DNA of 63,938 nt from Slackia sp. (GTDB lineage: Bacteria > Actinomycetota > Coriobacteriia > Coriobacteriales > Eggerthellaceae). Within the stretch, counting starts at the first letter, position 1. Every line of letters begins with the position of its first letter. The notes beneath the pieces were generated by a model that saw nothing but the letters and a program-made list of their open reading frames with translations, made no database searches and was not told where the DNA came from. Of the stretch, positions 61,403 through 63,938 are shown piece by piece. Made by a program: the position numbers and the translations under genes. The stretch covers positions 1-63,938 of the forward strand of contig JARIED010000010.1 in NCBI GenBank assembly GCA_029266945.1, in the 5' to 3' direction.

Positions 61403-62971
61403 TTAAGCCTGTTTGCGGGGGTATTGCAGCATTTCATCCATGGTGATGAAGCGGAACCCCTGGTCTTTGAGGTAGGGCAGGGCGCTGCGCAGCGCTTCGG
61501 CCGTCTGCGAGCGGTCGCCGCCGCCGTCGTGCATCAGGATGATGTCGCCTGGCGTGGCGCCTTTGAGCTGCGCGACGATCTTCTCGACGCCCGGGCGTTT
61601 CCAATCGAGTGTGTCGATGTCCCAGCCGATGTCGGCGTCGACGAGGTCTTCGACGTTGCGCCACACGTCGAGCGGGAAGTTGCCGCCCGGCGCGCGGATC
61701 ACGCGGCTCGCCTCGGCGCCGGTGGCGTCGGAGATGGCCTTGTAGCCTTGCTCGATTTCGGCGCGCTGTTCGTCGACGCTCATGAACGACAGGTTTACGC
61801 CCTGGCCGCTGCCTGCGGCGTGGTCCCAGCTGTGCGTGCATACCTGGTGGCCTTCGTCGTATTCGCGCTTCACCAAATCGACGCCGGTGCCGGCGATGCG
61901 ATTGCCAACGGTGAAGAACGTCGCCGCGGCGCCGTTGTCGCGCAGGATGTCTAAGATCTCGGCGGTGCTGCCTTCCCAGGGGCCGTCGTCGAAGGTGAGC
62001 GCGATCGCCGCTTCGCCGCCCGTGTCGGGGTAGGAGCGCAGGTAGACGCGGTCTTCGGAGGGCTGCTTCACCTCGAGCACGACTTCCTTGCCCGAGGTTT
62101 CGCCCGTCTTCACGGTGGATAGGCCCTCGGAGCCTTCCGTGTCGATGGCGTGGATCGGGCCGTAGCCGCTTTCGACGGGGTCGGGTCCGACGGTCTTGTC
62201 CTCGATGGTGGAGGGCTCTTCGACGTCGGCGCCGTCGGCGAACGCGAGCACGTCGCCATCGGTCACCTCGGCGTCGCCGTTGGCTTCCTGGCCGTTGATC
62301 GTGGCGCGATAGGTGCCGCCGCCGCCTTCGGTGATGACCTGGCCTTCCACGTCGATGAGATTGCCGGGTGCCATTTGCAGGCCGCTTTTCTCGTAGGCCG
62401 CCTGCAGGGTCTTTTTGCCGGAGAGCTCGACCTTCTGTCCGTTCGCGGTGACCGAGATGGGCATAAGCGCGCGCACAGCGGGAACGCCGAATACGAGCAG
62501 CGCCGCGGCCGCTGCGGCACCGCCCGCGATGAAGAGGCGACGCGTCATGCGCGGGTTCAGGAGCGGTTGGTCGTCCCATAGCGGCACGAAGGACTGCTGG
62601 GACGTTCCCTGCTTTGCTTCGTCGCGCGCGCGCTCGGCGGCCTTCGGCGCTGCGGGGCGGCGCGCGGCCGGCTTGTTTTCGCGCGGATGGGGCAGGCGGG
62701 TCGCGGGCCGCTCGTCTTCGGCGTGGCGGACGTTGGAAGCCTCGGCGCCTGCCTGGACGGACGGGCGGTGCGCGTCGTTTTGGGCGACGGGACGCATGGA
62801 GCCCGTGGGCTGCGCGACGCGGCCGCGGTCGGCCGTTCCGCGCACGCGGCGGCTGCCCGCTACCGACGGACGGCTTGCGGGGCGGGATTCGATATGCGGG
62901 AAAGAAGACGACGATCCTGCACCGCCGCCGTTGCGGGGGTCGGGCGCGTTGTCGTTGTTCTGGGTGCTCAT
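61403..62971 (-). CDS. Membrane-anchored polysaccharide deacetylase (NodB family)
   Basis: 522 aa. Residues 1-145 are a disordered cytoplasmic Arg/Pro/Ala-rich stretch, then one helix (RRLFIAGGAAAAAALLVFG). Outside lies a beta-grasp-like DUF348/G5-type domain (ISVTANGQKVELSGKKTLQAAYE to ADGADVEEPS). The NodB deacetylase domain (about 320-515) has all five motifs: LTFDDGPWEGS, HSWDH, RAPGG, DIDTLDW and LMHDGG. It should remove N-acetyl groups from peptidoglycan or another wall glycan, often for lysozyme resistance; the substrate is inferred. Start ATG 62971 after GAGAGG. Divergent from the LCP gene. Confidence 0.92.
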   Translation of the reverse strand: MSTQNNDNAPDPRNGGGAGSSSSFPHIESRPASRPSVAGSRRVRGTADRGRVAQPTGSMRPVAQNDAHRPSVQAGAEASNVRHAEDERPATRLPHPRENKPAARRPAAPKAAERARDEAKQGTSQQSFVPLWDDQPLLNPRMTRRLFIAGGAAAAAALLVFGVPAVRALMPISVTANGQKVELSGKKTLQAAYEKSGLQMAPGNLIDVEGQVITEGGGGTYRATINGQEANGDAEVTDGDVLAFADGADVEEPSTIEDKTVGPDPVESGYGPIHAIDTEGSEGLSTVKTGETSGKEVVLEVKQPSEDRVYLRSYPDTGGEAAIALTFDDGPWEGSTAEILDILRDNGAAATFFTVGNRIAGTGVDLVKREYDEGHQVCTHSWDHAAGSGQGVNLSFMSVDEQRAEIEQGYKAISDATGAEASRVIRAPGGNFPLDVWRNVEDLVDADIGWDIDTLDWKRPGVEKIVAQLKGATPGDIILMHDGGGDRSQTAEALRSALPYLKDQGFRFITMDEMLQYPRKQA

Positions 62972-63199
62972 GGATGCCTCTCGTGTGCGTTTCAGGTGTC
63001 GGACATCGTTGCGTGCAAGTCTAACCCGTGCCGCCGAAATTCGGCGGCCGATTTCGCGAATCGACACATCATCGGCGGTTTCTTCGCGGCAGACGCCGCC
63101 GCGCGGCCAGTTGCGGCTCGGGCGCGGCGTATTATGCGGTTTGATTCGGCGTTTTTCCCGAAAGCGCAGGGTTTTACATTCCAAGCGCGGCGAATCGGG

Positions 63200-63205
63200 C
63201 ATAAT
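63200..63205 (+). promoter_or_regulatory. -10 box of the LCP gene
   Basis: CATAAT ends 7 nt before ATG 63213, so the mRNA would be leaderless or nearly so; no ribosome site is present. The 241-bp divergent gap otherwise shows no gene. Confidence 0.5.
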
Positions 63206-63212
63206 GCATTGT

Positions 63213-63938
63213 ATGAAGAAACAGAAGAAGAACACTCAAAACGTCGCACCGCCTGTGCAACCGAACGCAGGCGGTGCGATCGTTCCCCAGGGGTTCGCCC
63301 CCACCGTCCCCGCGAAAGCGTCGGTCCATGCCTATTCGCGCGATGCCTACGTCTCGCGCCGGCCCAAGAAACATCGCGGCGCCAAGATCGCGCTGGTCGT
63401 CGTGTTGGTGCTGCTGCTCGCTGTGGGCGGCGTGGCCTTCGGCGGCGTGATGTATGTGAACTCCATCTCCGACAAGCTGCATAAGAACGTCGATCAGAAC
63501 CTCATGCAGGCCCTGTCGGCGGAAAAGGCCGCGCCGGGAGAGCCGTTTTACATGCTGGTGATGGGCGTCGACCGCTCCGAGGAGCGCGTGGCGGCGGGCG
63601 ATATGGACACCTTTCGCAGCGACTCCATGATCCTCGCGCGCGTCGACCCCCAGCAGAAAAACGTCTCGCTCGTGTCGATCGAGCGCGACACCTACGTCTC
63701 CATCGAGGGCTACGGCCCCGATAAGATCAACGCTTCGGCGGCCCTGGGCGGATCGGCCCTCGTGGTCGACACCATCTCCAAATTCGCGGGCGTTCCCATC
63801 GACCACTACGTCGAAATCGACTTCGACGGCTTCAAGGCCGCGGTGGATGCGCTCGGCGGCATCGACGTGAACGTTCCCGTCGAAATCGACGACGACATGG
63901 CGGGCGGCTACGTGCCCGCCGGCGAGCAGACGCTCAAC
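63213..63938 (+). CDS. LytR-CpsA-Psr family protein, cut by window end
   Basis: First 242 codons of an LCP-family phosphotransferase, which attaches teichoic acid or other polymers to peptidoglycan. A basic, Pro-rich cytoplasmic lead of about 55 residues, one helix (IALVVVLVLLLAVGGVAFGG), then the LCP domain: FYMLVMGVDRSEE, the RSDSMILARVDP motif with catalytic Asp/Arg, SIERDTYVSI, and KINASAALGG. No stop before the edge. Start ATG 63213, beginning MKKQKKNTQN. Next to the deacetylase gene it forms a wall-modification pair, divergently expressed. Confidence 0.92.
   Translation, partial: MKKQKKNTQNVAPPVQPNAGGAIVPQGFAPTVPAKASVHAYSRDAYVSRRPKKHRGAKIALVVVLVLLLAVGGVAFGGVMYVNSISDKLHKNVDQNLMQALSAEKAAPGEPFYMLVMGVDRSEERVAAGDMDTFRSDSMILARVDPQQKNVSLVSIERDTYVSIEGYGPDKINASAALGGSALVVDTISKFAGVPIDHYVEIDFDGFKAAVDALGGIDVNVPVEIDDDMAGGYVPAGEQTLN

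Overview
The window is a 63.9-kb piece of a high-GC actinobacterial chromosome, most probably from the class Coriobacteriia, family Eggerthellaceae. Four things suggest this: the actinobacterial fhaA–fhaB–phosphatase–rodA–pbpA–kinase cluster, a LuxR regulator with an N-terminal membrane domain beside CoA-transferase/MaoC genes, frequent GTG starts, and TAG as the main stop codon (about 28 of 46 intact genes). I cannot name genus or species. There is no rRNA, CRISPR array, prophage or complete insertion sequence.

Layout. 1-4.3 kb: dGTPase-like gene, an apparent small RNA or attenuator, folate genes (folE, an HD protein, folB) and a DMT exporter. 4.5-15.4 kb: signalling and cell-wall island. 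On the minus strand it holds fhaA, fhaB, a PP2C phosphatase, a natural RodA-PbpA fusion and a four-PASTA kinase. On the plus strand it holds a second, non-RD kinase with a polytopic membrane domain and a rhomboid protease. 15.4-24 kb: Fe-S aldo/keto reductase, ferrochelatase, larE-larB-larC for the nickel-pincer cofactor, a membrane glycosyltransferase, a MerR stub with its operator, and an MFS transporter. 24-33.6 kb: DUF2797 protein, a wrecked feoAB, an ABC exporter with a long coiled coil, a TPR-like protein, RarD and a membrane protein. 33.8-37.6 kb: HemW-like radical SAM protein, an XRE regulator, two small unknowns and folD.

37.7-41.1 kb is a decayed catabolic module: MaoC hydratase, family III CoA-transferase and a LuxR regulator are each broken. 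41.1-47.8 kb is a complete phosphate operon (pstS-pstC-pstA-pstB-phoU, response regulator, kinase) behind an 11-bp-period Pho box. Its PstS has its two halves in swapped order, a circular permutation. 47.9-52.3 kb: xanthine salvage (xpt-pbuX), then a broken MFS-CBS fusion. 52.5-63.9 kb: a PepV-type dipeptidase, four tRNAs with clear promoters, an SRAP/YedK protein, the ilvD-ilvB-ilvN-ilvC operon with a long structured leader, a membrane-anchored polysaccharide deacetylase, and the start of an LCP-family gene cut by the window end.

General impression: a conserved housekeeping backbone with accessory loci under decay. Five clear pseudogene loci plus a regulator stub carry frameshifts, internal deletions and in-frame TAG codons. 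Sequencing error cannot be excluded for single-base lesions. The large internal deletion in feoB, the multiple lesions in single loci and the loss of all three genes of one module argue for real decay. Assignments come from motif recognition and recall of families; no database search was run.
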